16,124 nt of DNA from Nitrospira sp. UBA5699 (GTDB lineage Bacteria; Nitrospirota; Nitrospiria; Nitrospirales; Nitrospiraceae). The stretch's first letter is position 1. Every line of letters starts with the position of its first letter. The position numbers were made by a program, and so were the translations under genes. Location of the stretch: positions 1 through 16,124 of the forward strand of contig DIHJ01000084.1 of the NCBI GenBank assembly GCA_002420105.1, read 5' to 3'. The notes beneath the pieces are model-generated. The model saw nothing but the letters and a program-made list of their open reading frames with translations, made no database searches and was not told the DNA's origin. Positions 1 through 6,644 of the stretch are shown one piece after another.

Positions 1-296
1 TGCTCCGCGTCGATGAACGCCGCGACGCCGCCGGTCTTTTGCACCTCGGCGATCGCGTGCAGCGTCAGCGTCGTCTTTCCGGAGGCTTCCGGGCCGAAAA
101 TTTCGATCACGCGGCCGCGCGGAAACCCGCCGACGCCGAGGGCGATATCCAGGCCGAGCGAGCCGGTCGAGATCGCCGGAATGTCCGCGGGAGCCTCGGC
201 ATCCCCGAGTTTCATGATCGCTCCCTTCCCGTACTGCTTTTCGATTTGGGAGAGCGCGAGATCGAGCGCGCGTTTCTTGTCGTCTTTTTCCGCCAT
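1..296 (-). CDS. recA: RecA recombinase, N-terminal part (3' end outside window)
   Basis: RecA is the ATP-dependent strand-exchange protein of homologous recombination and the co-protease of the SOS response. The 98 complete codons visible begin [20 protein letters not shown] and carry the N-terminal oligomerisation helix, the KQYGKGAIM stretch typical of RecA, the [12 protein letters not shown] segment (about residues 43-54) and the Walker A loop GPEASGKTT at 68-76. The frame is open when it leaves the window, so most of the ATPase core is not seen. The start is fixed by an AGGAGG Shine-Dalgarno at 305-310 with 8 nt spacing. A perfect TATAAT -10 box lies upstream. I see no obvious LexA box of the E. 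coli or Gram-positive type. Confidence 0.97.
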   Translation of the reverse strand, partial: MAEKDDKKRALDLALSQIEKQYGKGAIMKLGDAEAPADIPAISTGSLGLDIALGVGGFPRGRVIEIFGPEASGKTTLTLHAIAEVQKTGGVAAFIDAE

Positions 297-331
297 GGAA
301 GAGTCCTCCTCGTCAGTGTGAAGCGTGGCGG

Positions 332-337
332 ATTATA
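332..337 (-). promoter_or_regulatory. recA promoter -10 box
   Basis: A perfect TATAAT reads on the minus strand at 337-332, about 36 nt before the recA start codon. It predicts a leader of roughly 29 nt that includes the AGGAGG ribosome-binding site at 305-310. No good -35 hexamer stands 16-18 bp upstream, so an activator or a non-standard -35 may be involved. Confidence 0.6.
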
Positions 338-423
338 CCGAAGTTGACGGAAAGAAGCCTAGCGGAGAATCAGGGATGAAACCGCAATGAAATGGAGGGA
401 TTGCCGGTTACGCCGCAGCCGCC

Positions 424-816
424 TCAGAGCACATTGTCGAGCCGGTCGGGAGGCAGTCCTGCCGGCGACGTGGGCACGCTGAACCGGAAGTGGAATTCCC
501 GTCGCCGGGAGTCCTCCGAAGGTCCGAACCAGCCTTCCGCCGCGATGTGCTTATCGGATTTCGACTTCCCCTCCGGGTAGAACTTGAACCGCAGGCGCTG
601 TTCCCGATCCCCCTGAAGGGACTCCGGATCGAGACCGCCCGAAATCTCCACGTGATCGTGAAGCGCATCCAGCGCCAAGCCGAACAACGACTCGAGCCAT
701 GGCCGGCTCAAGGCCTCCCGGAACGGCCGGTCCGGATCGAACGTCTCCGGCTCGGCGGCGCGCAGCGGGACTGTCGTCAGAATCAGCAGGAATGCGGTCA
801 GCGCGACGACCTTCAT
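424..816 (-). CDS. Small secreted protein of unknown function
   Basis: I do not recognise the family. The 130-residue product starts with a classical signal peptide: Lys2, the hydrophobic core VVALTAFLLILTTV, then LRA-AEP as a likely signal peptidase I site near residue 20. The mature part is small, charged and free of membrane segments. Its second half (EQRLRFKFYPEGKS, then RREFHFRFSVPTS) looks like paired beta strands. No Shine-Dalgarno precedes the ATG. Instead TTGACG and TAAATT with a 17-bp spacer place transcription initiation at the start codon. The gene lies 127 bp upstream of recA on the same strand and diverges from the REC/HD-GYP gene. A role in recombination is not indicated. Confidence 0.75.
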   Translation of the reverse strand: MKVVALTAFLLILTTVPLRAAEPETFDPDRPFREALSRPWLESLFGLALDALHDHVEISGGLDPESLQGDREQRLRFKFYPEGKSKSDKHIAAEGWFGPSEDSRRREFHFRFSVPTSPAGLPPDRLDNVL

Positions 817-822
817 GCCGAC

Positions 823-851
823 AATTTATGCCGCATGTCGGAGCCCGTCAA
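823..851 (-). promoter_or_regulatory. Promoter of the secreted-protein gene, likely leaderless
   Basis: On the minus strand, -35 TTGACG (851-846) and -10 TAAATT (828-823) are separated by 17 bp. The -10 ends 6 nt before the ATG at 816, so the transcript would start at or next to the start codon. The -10 also fits a TANNNT pattern. Confidence 0.5.
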
Positions 852-900
852 GCGGCGGCCCGCCTCAGGCTTTCTCCGACAGTGCCCAAACGCGATTTTC

Positions 901-929
901 TTGACGAAACGGCCTTCCCGGCATACAGC
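901..929 (+). promoter_or_regulatory. Candidate promoter of the REC/HD-GYP gene
   Basis: TTGACG at 901-906 and the weak -10 TACAGC at 924-929 are 17 bp apart. Initiation would fall near 936, directly before the ATG at 937. GGAGG at 931-935 sits only 1 nt from that ATG, too close for a standard Shine-Dalgarno. The -10 match is only 3 of 6. Confidence 0.35.
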
Positions 930-936
930 TGGAGGC

Positions 937-2025
937 ATGACACCTCCCAGCGCCCAGGCCGCCGCCGAGCAGAAACCGACCGTCCTGATCGTGGATGACG
1001 AACCGGCGCCCCGGGCCGCCCTGACGCAGATCCTCAAGCAGGATTTCAATATCCTGACGGCCGACAACGGCAGCACCGCGCTGGCCGTGATCAACGACCA
1101 CGGCGTGGACCTGATCACGCTCGACCTCAAGCTGCCCGATCAATCCGGCTCGGACGTGCTGAAGGAAATCAAGCGGACCCACCGGGAGATTGAAGTCATC
1201 ATGGTGACGGCCTACGGCACCCTGCAATCCGCGATGGACTGCGTGCGTCACGGAGCCGCCGGCTTCCTCCTGAAGCCGTTCAACGCGTCGGAACTGCTGT
1301 CCATCAGCCTGCAAACGTCCCAGAAGAAGCAACGCCTCGACAGACTCCGCGCCGTGCTCGCCGGCAACGGCGCGCTGTGGGGCCCGGAACCGGCCTGCAC
1401 GAGCGCCTGGCAGGACCTGATGGCCGACTATGCCGCGCAGATGAAAGGCGGGCTGTTGGAAGTGTCGAGCCGGGAAACCACTTCGCCCCTCGTTCAACTG
1501 GTCTCCGACCTGTTGGAAGCCACGGACCGGCACCTGGCCAATCACGGCAACCGCGTGAGTTTCTACGCCACGCTCGTCGCCAACAAACTCGAACTGCCGC
1601 TAGCCGAGCAACAGATTCTCGCTCTCGGGGCGCTGGCCCACGACCTGGATCTGATCCGCGCGACCGGCCGCCCCATACTGCAGCGCGACGACGACCGCAC
1701 CGGTCATCGCCCTGACCTCGGCGCGCGCATCGGGCGGGCCATCGGACTGCCCGCCGAAGCCGTCCAGATCATCGCGTTGCATCATGAGCGCTGGGACGGC
1801 ACGGGCTATCCGTTCGCCCTGAAAGAAGAGCGGATTCCCCTCCTCGCCCGCATCGTCGCGCTCGCCCAGTCGTTCGACAACCTCACCGCCGACAAACCGG
1901 GCGCGAATCCCGTCCCCATCGCCAAGGCGCTCGAGCAGATCGAGCGGCAGAGCGGCACCGCCTTCGACCCGTCGCTGGTCGACCTCTTCTCCCGGACCAT
2001 GCGCGAACAACCCCCGCAGCAGTAA
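937..2025 (+). CDS. Response regulator with REC receiver and HD-GYP domain
   Basis: This is a cytoplasmic two-component regulator of 362 residues. The receiver spans about 14-130 and has the acidic pair D20-D21, phospho-acceptor D63 (TLDLKLP), T91 and K113 (LKPF). A linker of about 60 residues leads to an HD-GYP domain, a family that hydrolyses cyclic di-GMP. Visible motif parts are H200, H235-D236, H257, H282-H283 and GYP at 290-292 (HHERWDGTGYP). Two positions depart from the family: AHDLDL replaces the usual HDIGK, and AQSFDNLT at 310-317 replaces the usual AD-x-FDALT, losing a conserved Asp. Activity is therefore uncertain. No sensor kinase is adjacent. I chose ATG 937 because it directly precedes the receiver. 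The frame stays open to 490, but that part is antisense to the neighbouring secreted-protein gene. Confidence 0.88.
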   Translation: MTPPSAQAAAEQKPTVLIVDDEPAPRAALTQILKQDFNILTADNGSTALAVINDHGVDLITLDLKLPDQSGSDVLKEIKRTHREIEVIMVTAYGTLQSAMDCVRHGAAGFLLKPFNASELLSISLQTSQKKQRLDRLRAVLAGNGALWGPEPACTSAWQDLMADYAAQMKGGLLEVSSRETTSPLVQLVSDLLEATDRHLANHGNRVSFYATLVANKLELPLAEQQILALGALAHDLDLIRATGRPILQRDDDRTGHRPDLGARIGRAIGLPAEAVQIIALHHERWDGTGYPFALKEERIPLLARIVALAQSFDNLTADKPGANPVPIAKALEQIERQSGTAFDPSLVDLFSRTMREQPPQQ

Positions 2026-2031
2026 GAAGAC

Positions 2032-2044
2032 GGCCGGACCGGCC
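2032..2044 (+). terminator. Possible terminator hairpin after the HD-GYP gene
   Basis: GGCCGGACCGGCC is a near-perfect palindrome 6 nt after the stop codon and can form a 5-bp GC stem with a GAC loop. No T-tract follows, so it is only a weak intrinsic terminator candidate. Confidence 0.3.
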
Positions 2045-2056
2045 CGATCGTGCCCA

Positions 2057-2087
2057 CGTGTCGCGTTCCGCGAGCACAGGGACCGAC
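2057..2087. repeat. 31-bp palindromic repeat, copy 1
   Basis: This copy begins CGTGTCGCGTTCCGCGAGCA and is identical over 31 bp to 2313-2343. Its core TCGCGTTCCGCGA is a perfect inverted repeat with a TTC loop, and the stem extends with GTG/CAC pairs around one unpaired base. It lies in the gap between the convergent HD-GYP and thpR genes. Confidence 0.85.
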
Positions 2088-2312
2088 TCCATCACCTTTA
2101 CATCAAGGGGAACCCTGAGCCCTGTCCCGCGACCTGTGCGAAGACTCGGGCCCCGCAGGGCCTGAGCAGATGCGGGTCGTCGGAGACGACGGCGAGCACT
2201 GTCCGCGGCTCTTCCTGACCCTCCACTCCTACTCGAAGGGCGGCCTGGTTCGGTCCCCTCGTGCGCGCGTCGAACGAACACCGCCCTTCACTTCAACATC
2301 CAATCGTTCTTG

Positions 2313-2343
2313 CGTGTCGCGTTCCGCGAGCACAGGGACCGAC
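2313..2343. repeat. 31-bp palindromic repeat, copy 2
   Basis: This is an exact direct copy of 2057-2087, ending 9 bp before the thpR stop codon. The flanks differ on both sides, so the repeated unit appears sharply bounded, which is typical of a dispersed palindromic element. It could also act as a terminator-like hairpin for thpR. Confidence 0.85.
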
Positions 2344-2352
2344 CAGGCCGCC

Positions 2353-2961
2353 CTATCCTCCCACCTTTACTTCCCACAGCCTCGTGTACACCGACCCCGT
2401 CGGCCTCAACTCGCTTCTCATCAGCGCGATCGATTCCACCGCCAGCGAACCGAGCGCGAGCGGCCGGTCCATGACGCCGCTCTTGGCGAGAGCCAGTCCC
2501 ATGGACCGCTCGCCGTCCTTGATGCGCGCCAGCGTCAGGTGAGGGCTCAAGGGCCTGCCGTCCGGAGCCAGGTTGAGCGATGCGCAGCAGTCGTCGACAG
2601 CCCGGTGGAGGGACGCCAGCCGCTTCGACTCGTCGCCCTGCTCCCACTGCTCCGGCGGTCCCACCCACAGGACTTTCGGCTGCTGCGGCCGGGGAAAGAC
2701 GCCGAGCCGGTCGAGCGGGATCTCCAGCGCCCGGTGCGCCCTCGCGACCTGTCCGACCGCTGCCTGCATCGGCGAAACCAGCTGCTCGTCAATGTCGCCG
2801 AGAAACTTGATCGTCAGATGGATCGACGCCGACCGCACCCAGGAAACGCGCACATCCCGGGAGAAATCCCGGCTCAGCCTCTGCTTGAGTTCCAACTGCA
2901 GTTTCGACAAGGCCAGGCGAAGCGGCTCGGACAGTTCGACCGCCAGGAACGTGCGAATCAT
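2353..2961 (-). CDS. thpR: RNA 2',3'-cyclic phosphodiesterase (LigT/ThpR family)
   Basis: This 2H-phosphoesterase family opens RNA 2',3'-cyclic phosphates, and some members have weak 2'-5' RNA ligase activity. The 202-residue product has family length and starts MIRTFLAVELS. The two catalytic HxTx motifs are clear: H48-L-T50 (IHLTIKFLG) and H141-L-T143 (SPHLTLARIK). The ATG overlaps the cinA stop codon as ATGA at 2958-2961, which implies translational coupling. cinA-thpR-recA is a recurring bacterial order. The C-terminus (LWEVKVGG) stops just before a palindromic repeat. In-frame sequence upstream of the ATG is open across cinA only because of high GC content and was not included. Confidence 0.93.
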   Translation of the reverse strand: MIRTFLAVELSEPLRLALSKLQLELKQRLSRDFSRDVRVSWVRSASIHLTIKFLGDIDEQLVSPMQAAVGQVARAHRALEIPLDRLGVFPRPQQPKVLWVGPPEQWEQGDESKRLASLHRAVDDCCASLNLAPDGRPLSPHLTLARIKDGERSMGLALAKSGVMDRPLALGSLAVESIALMRSELRPTGSVYTRLWEVKVGG

Positions 2962-4265
2962 GACCCGGCTCCGTCCCGCAGCCAGCGGCGCAGGAGGTCG
3001 AGCGCCGCCTGCGACGACCGCTGTTTGATGATCGTCCGCTCGCCGTGGAACCGATGCTCCTTCGTGACGGAAGTGCCGTCGGCCGCGCTGAGTCCGACGT
3101 ACACGAGGCCCACCGGTTTGGCGGCGGTCGCGCCGCCCGGCCCGGCGATTCCGGTGACGCTCAATCCGACCGATACGCCGCTGCGCTCGCGCACGCCTTG
3201 CGCCATCGCGATTGCGACCTCGGCGCTGACCGCGCCGTACCGGCCGATCAGGTCCGGCGGCACGCCCAGCAAATCGGACTTGGCCTGGTTGCTGTAGCAG
3301 ATCATGCCGCGGTCCATGTAGGCCGAGGCCCCGGGCACCTGCGTGAGCCGATGACCGATCAACCCGCCGGTGCAGGATTCCGCCAGCGCGACCGTGCGTT
3401 TCTGCTCCGTCAACAATCGCCCAACCACTTCCTCCATCGTGTCCGGTCCCTCGGCAAAGAGCCAGTCGCGCAGCCGGGACCGCACGCCCTCCGCCAGGTT
3501 CCGGAGGATGCGCTCCTCCGCGTTCGCCCGCGGGCTCGTCGTCAGCGACACCAGCACGCCCATCGGCGAGGCCAGGAGTCCGAGAGCCACCGGCACGCCG
3601 GACGGAACGAGCCCCTTCAACCTGGCATCGACCTCGGCTTCGGGCAGTCCCCACGTGTGAAACACCAGCCGGGTGATCGGCCGGCGGCGCATCCCACGCC
3701 GGCGTTCCAGCCGGGACGACAGCAGCGGGACGACGCCTTCCCTCATCATCGCCTGCATTTCGCCCGGCACGCCCGGAAGCGAAATCACGGTCGCGCCCCT
3801 CCAGGCAAGCCAGAATCCCGGCGCCGAACCGACCGGGTTCGAAAGCACCGTGGCGCCGGAGGGAATCATCGCCTGCCGCAGTTGCCCTTTGTTCGGAACC
3901 CGGCCCCACTGGGCCAGTCGCGCCGTCAGGCCGTCGAACGCCTCTTTTCTCCGCGCCAGCCTCCGTCCGGCCGCCTTGGCGATCGCTTCCCTCGTACAGT
4001 CGTCCACCGTCGGCCCGAGGCCGCCGGTCAGGACGATCACTCCGGCGCGGCCCGCTGCCGCTTTCAAGACCGTCACGATATCGGCCTCGTCATCCCCCAC
4101 CACGGACTTGAACCGCACTTCGATGCCGAGCCCGCCCAGCGCTTCCGTGATGAACAGCGAATTGCTGTCGGTCCGCCCGCCGAAGAGCAGCTCGGACCCG
4201 ACGGCGATCGTTTCGGCGATCAGCGACTTCTGAGGAGAGGACGTTCGATGCTTAGGCCGGAACAT
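2958..4265 (-). CDS. cinA: CinA: nicotinamide-nucleotide amidase / damage-inducible protein
   Basis: CinA-type proteins join an N-terminal MoaB/MogA-like domain, linked to pyrophosphatase activity, to a C-terminal NMN deamidase domain of pyridine-nucleotide salvage. The 435-residue product carries IAVGSELLFGGRTDSNS near 20-36, VLTGGLGPTVDDCTREAIAK at 78-97 and LPGVPGEMQAM at 163-173. In the C-terminal domain are ALAESCTGG at 293-301, where S297 aligns with the catalytic serine of PncC, and VTGIAGPGGA at 370-379. Both domains look intact. The start is GTG 4268 or ATG 4265; the extra N-terminus before IAETIAVGSELL is about 15 residues longer than usual. No strong Shine-Dalgarno is visible. The gene follows a secreted-protein gene by 5 nt and overlaps thpR by 4 nt, so the three form an operon. 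Confidence 0.95.
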   Translation of the reverse strand: MFRPKHRTSSPQKSLIAETIAVGSELLFGGRTDSNSLFITEALGGLGIEVRFKSVVGDDEADIVTVLKAAAGRAGVIVLTGGLGPTVDDCTREAIAKAAGRRLARRKEAFDGLTARLAQWGRVPNKGQLRQAMIPSGATVLSNPVGSAPGFWLAWRGATVISLPGVPGEMQAMMREGVVPLLSSRLERRRGMRRRPITRLVFHTWGLPEAEVDARLKGLVPSGVPVALGLLASPMGVLVSLTTSPRANAEERILRNLAEGVRSRLRDWLFAEGPDTMEEVVGRLLTEQKRTVALAESCTGGLIGHRLTQVPGASAYMDRGMICYSNQAKSDLLGVPPDLIGRYGAVSAEVAIAMAQGVRERSGVSVGLSVTGIAGPGGATAAKPVGLVYVGLSAADGTSVTKEHRFHGERTIIKQRSSQAALDLLRRWLRDGAGS

Positions 4266-4270
4266 CACGC

Positions 4271-4870
4271 TTACTTAATCCGGGAGAAATCGAGGGGAAA
4301 GGCGACCTCGCCGCCGTTGGCGGGGAAGATCGTCACCGTCGTCGGCGCCTGAGGATCGAAGTCCGCATAGGCGAACGACGCGACGACTTTCGCCTTGAAC
4401 CGCGGGGATTCCGGCCAGGCCGCGCTCCGGTTCGCCACACCGTCGAAGCGGACCGTCACGGGCTTGACGGTCCTGCCGGCCTGATCGAGCACCATATAAC
4501 TGTCCACGGCGAAGTTCGGCGCGTTGCCGAAAATGGTCGCGCTGATCAACATCGTCTTCCCCTCCAGCACCTGCGCGACGTCGGCTTCGGTCGGCTCCAA
4601 TCCGCGAAGCGCCATATGCGTCGCCATCACCGACAGGGCGCCGAACTTCGTGATCAGGAACCCGCCGGGATGCAAGCCGTCCGTCGCGCCGAATCGCTCA
4701 TAGAACGTATCGGGAGGGCTGTGCTGCTTCGCGGCTTCGGCGCCCCGTTCGAGCGCCGCGCGGATCTGTTCCGGCCCCGGTTGCGTGTCGATGGCGTTCA
4801 CGGACGGACAGAGCGCCACCACGATCAGGGCCCCCGACAGACTCGACGTCAGACCGCGCCTCCGTCCCAT
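4271..4870 (-). CDS. Secreted protein of unknown function
   Basis: I do not recognise the family. The 199-residue product has a signal peptide: an Arg-rich N-terminus (MGRRRG), the hydrophobic core LSGALIVVAL, and SVNA as a plausible cleavage site near residue 26. The mature part begins helical (PEQIRAALERGAEAAKQH) and continues with alternating strands ending in VAFPLDFSRIK. There are no membrane segments. A longer frame to 4993 exists but would place the signal peptide internally and run through the promoter region of the neighbouring gene, so I start at ATG 4870. It is the first gene of the cinA-thpR operon and diverges from the chlorite dismutase-family gene. No Shine-Dalgarno is visible. 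Confidence 0.75.
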   Translation of the reverse strand: MGRRRGLTSSLSGALIVVALCPSVNAIDTQPGPEQIRAALERGAEAAKQHSPPDTFYERFGATDGLHPGGFLITKFGALSVMATHMALRGLEPTEADVAQVLEGKTMLISATIFGNAPNFAVDSYMVLDQAGRTVKPVTVRFDGVANRSAAWPESPRFKAKVVASFAYADFDPQAPTTVTIFPANGGEVAFPLDFSRIK

Positions 4871-4877
4871 ACCCGTG

Positions 4878-4906
4878 CCACTAACAGATCGCTTTTTGCC
4901 TGTCAA
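4878..4906 (-). promoter_or_regulatory. Candidate promoter of the secreted-protein/cinA/thpR operon
   Basis: A perfect TTGACA reads on the minus strand at 4906-4901. The hexamer 17 bp downstream is TAGTGG (4883-4878), a poor -10. If it is used, initiation falls at about 4871, at the ATG. Confidence 0.35.
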
Positions 4907-4933
4907 CGAGCGCGAACGCGCCACTTTGCCCCG

Positions 4934-4962
4934 TTGACAAAGCAAAAGGCCAAGTGTTAAAG
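4934..4962 (+). promoter_or_regulatory. Sigma-70-type promoter of the chlorite dismutase-family gene
   Basis: TTGACA at 4934-4939 and TTAAAG at 4957-4962 are separated by 17 bp, with TG at 4955-4956 just upstream of the -10. Initiation near 4969 gives a leader of about 45 nt with a GGAGGAG ribosome-binding site at 5004-5010. Confidence 0.65.
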
Positions 4963-5013
4963 ATTGCGGTCTCCACTTAATCTGCTTTATCAAGACGTTA
5001 CACGGAGGAGTTC

Positions 5014-5733
5014 ATGGCCCCCGAACAACAACCGGCGCAGCAGGCACCCAGACGCCAGTACGTCAACTTCGTCTTCTATAAGGTCGATCCGGCCTGGCGC
5101 CGCCTTCCCGAAGACGAGCGCACGAAAGGCAAGCAGGAATTCCTTCGCGCCGTCGAAGACTACTCCGGAAAGGTGCTCGTCATCGCCTATTCGGCGGTCG
5201 GCATCCGCGGCGATTGCGACATCATGCTCTGGCGCATCAGCTACGAACTGGAGCTCTTCCAGGAGATGAGCACCAAGATTCTCGCGTCGGGGCTCGGCAA
5301 GTATCTCACGACGCCCTATTCCTATCTGTCGATGACGAAGCGCTCGATCTACGTCGACAACCACACGCATGAAGGACAGGAGAGCAAGCGTCTCACCGTC
5401 GTCCCCGGAAAGGGCAAGTATATTTTCGTCTATCCGTTCCTGAAGACCCGCGAATGGTTCCTGCTGACCAAAGCGGCCCGCCAGGGCATGATGGACGAGC
5501 ATATCGAAGTCGGCCACCGCTTCCCCTCGGTAAAGCTGAACACCACCTATTCGTTCGGCCTCGACGATCAGGAATGGGTCGTGGCGTTTGAAAGCGACAA
5601 GCCCGAGGATTTCCTGGATCTGGTGATGGCCCTGCGCGAAACGGAAGGTTCCCGCTACACGCTGCGGGATACGCCGATCTTCACCTGCATCCGGCGCAGT
5701 CTGAAAGAAACGCTCGATACCCTCGGCGGGTAG
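5014..5733 (+). CDS. Chlorite dismutase-family heme protein, ChdC/HemQ type
   Basis: This family includes chlorite-detoxifying Cld and coproheme decarboxylase ChdC (HemQ), the last enzyme of one heme b pathway. The 239-residue product has no signal peptide, so it is cytoplasmic. H163 in DEHIEVGHRFPSVKLNTTYS aligns with the proximal heme ligand, and Y140 in YPFLKTREWF sits where ChdC has its catalytic Tyr. The distal Arg of true chlorite dismutases, which lies in a KRKLYHSTGLDD context, is missing. The equivalent stretch reads VKLNTTYSFGLDDQEW, closely like actinobacterial ChdC. I infer heme biosynthesis rather than chlorite degradation, but the substrate is unproven. A strong promoter and a GGAGGAG Shine-Dalgarno precede it. 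A long hairpin follows. Confidence 0.85.
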   Translation: MAPEQQPAQQAPRRQYVNFVFYKVDPAWRRLPEDERTKGKQEFLRAVEDYSGKVLVIAYSAVGIRGDCDIMLWRISYELELFQEMSTKILASGLGKYLTTPYSYLSMTKRSIYVDNHTHEGQESKRLTVVPGKGKYIFVYPFLKTREWFLLTKAARQGMMDEHIEVGHRFPSVKLNTTYSFGLDDQEWVVAFESDKPEDFLDLVMALRETEGSRYTLRDTPIFTCIRRSLKETLDTLGG

Positions 5734-5744
5734 CGCCGGCCGGG

Positions 5745-5768
5745 CTGAGGCTCAGGTTAAGGCTGAGG
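5745..5768. repeat. Four tandem hexamers
   Basis: The segment reads CTGAGG, CTCAGG, TTAAGG, CTGAGG with exact 6-bp period, 12 nt after the chlorite dismutase-family stop codon and just before a long hairpin. Confidence 0.6.
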
Positions 5769-5771
5769 AGA

Positions 5772-5809
5772 GAGAAAGGCCTTCGATCACATGATCGAAG
5801 GCCTTTCTC
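5772..5809. terminator. 17-bp perfect hairpin between the chlorite dismutase-family and membrane-protein genes
   Basis: The arms at 5772-5788 (GAGAAAGGCCTTCGATC) and 5793-5809 are perfectly complementary around an ACAT loop. Position after the chlorite dismutase-family gene suggests transcription termination, perhaps in both directions, but only a short GTTT follows. The right arm ends 5 nt before the ATG of the next gene, so the hairpin may also shape its translation. Confidence 0.65.
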
Positions 5810-5814
5810 GTTTC

Positions 5815-6468
5815 ATGATGTCTGCTCCATTTGATTCCCGCGCCGCCTGGCTGTCCGCCCTCGTGCCGGGCCTGGGACAACTGTCTCAACGCCGTCACGC
5901 CCGGGCGCTCGCCGCCTTCGGGATCACCCTCGTTCTGATCGCGGCCAGCCTGGGGCTCGGCCGCGTCTCCGGCCGCGCCGCCGAAGTGCTCTTCTTCATG
6001 ATCCTGGCGCTGCCCTGGTGGGCGATTCAGAGCTACGACGCCTATCTGGGAGCGGGCAACGATTCCTCCGGCTGGCGACGCACCCGGCGCGAGATCTGGC
6101 AACGGGGCCATGACATCCGCTTCCTCGGGCTCCTGCTCCTCATCAGCGCGCTCAACGACACGTGGATCATACTGGGCAACCTCGATTATCTCCTCCCCTT
6201 CTACTGCACGAAACCGGACGGCATTCCGGGATTTCTGACCAAGGCCATCTCGCCGGCCCTGCACCTCGTCGTGGGGTACGGCTTCATGAGGCTTCGCCGC
6301 TGGTCCCTGCTCGTCTATCTGGTGTACGCCGCCTACGGCTTTACCAACGGCCTGGTCAATCTGGGCTGCTTCGGGCCGGGCCGGATCAGAAACACCCTCA
6401 TGGCCGCGATCGTGATCTCGACGCTCTATTTGCTCTGGCGGCGGAAGGTCCTCCTGAAGAAAAAATGA
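5815..6468 (+). CDS. Polytopic membrane protein of unknown function
   Basis: The 217-residue product is an integral inner-membrane protein with about six hydrophobic segments near residues 31-48, 56-75, 103-121, 144-160, 164-182 and 193-208, and a positive C-terminus (WRRKVLLKKK). Its N-terminus AAWLSALVPGLGQLSQRRHARAL resembles the re-entrant PGLGQLY motif of TM2-like membrane proteins, but I cannot name a family. In-frame ATGs exist at 5791, 5815 and 5818. The first lies at the loop of a perfect hairpin, so 5815 or 5818 is more likely. No free Shine-Dalgarno is present; a GAAGG at 5797-5801 lies inside the hairpin stem. Expression may depend on that structure. Confidence 0.8.
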   Translation: MMSAPFDSRAAWLSALVPGLGQLSQRRHARALAAFGITLVLIAASLGLGRVSGRAAEVLFFMILALPWWAIQSYDAYLGAGNDSSGWRRTRREIWQRGHDIRFLGLLLLISALNDTWIILGNLDYLLPFYCTKPDGIPGFLTKAISPALHLVVGYGFMRLRRWSLLVYLVYAAYGFTNGLVNLGCFGPGRIRNTLMAAIVISTLYLLWRRKVLLKKK

Positions 6469-6470
6469 TG

Positions 6471-6528
6471 AATGTGGAATTGCGCCCGTCTCCCCCGATT
6501 CCACATTCCACATTTCTCATTCCACATT
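6471..6528. repeat. Heptameric tandem repeat with inverted copy
   Basis: Units TTCCACA, TTCCACA, TTTCTCA and TTCCACA start at 6499, 6506, 6513 and 6520, exactly 7 bp apart. AATGTGGAAT at 6471-6480 is the perfect inverse of ATTCCACATT at 6498-6507, so a 10-bp stem can form just after the membrane-protein stop codon. Confidence 0.75.
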
Positions 6529-6581
6529 AAAAACCCCGAACGCCGCACTCAAAACTCCCCCATATTCCCCCCTTTGCCGCT

Positions 6582-6610
6582 TTGACAGAGGAATCGCCCC
6601 TATGTTACCT
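6582..6610 (+). promoter_or_regulatory. Candidate promoter of the 70-codon gene
   Basis: TTGACA at 6582-6587 is perfect. TTACCT at 6605-6610, 17 bp downstream, is a modest -10. It would give a leader of about 28 nt before the ATG at 6645. Confidence 0.45.
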
Positions 6611-6644
6611 GTAGAAGCTGATTGGACGAGGCTTTGACGCTCGT

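Larger units (their letters stand above)
2026..2352. other. 327-bp non-coding gap between convergent genes
   Basis: No convincing gene is present in this gap. It holds the GC hairpin after the HD-GYP gene and two copies of a 31-bp palindromic repeat 256 bp apart. The sequence between the copies shows no further structure that I can support. Open frames crossing it do not look protein-like. Confidence 0.7.

Noticed and set aside
490..936. In-frame extension of the REC/HD-GYP gene
   Set aside because: It is antisense to the secreted-protein gene at 424-816 and does not look like a protein domain. The receiver begins after 937.
2962..3909. Long open frame extending thpR upstream
   Set aside because: It is read in another frame of cinA, is Arg/Gly-rich and has no domain. 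cinA is the convincing gene there.
3045..4352. 435-codon plus-strand frame opposite cinA
   Set aside because: Its composition is Arg/His/Pro/Gln-rich, typical of an antisense shadow in high-GC DNA. cinA has intact motifs.
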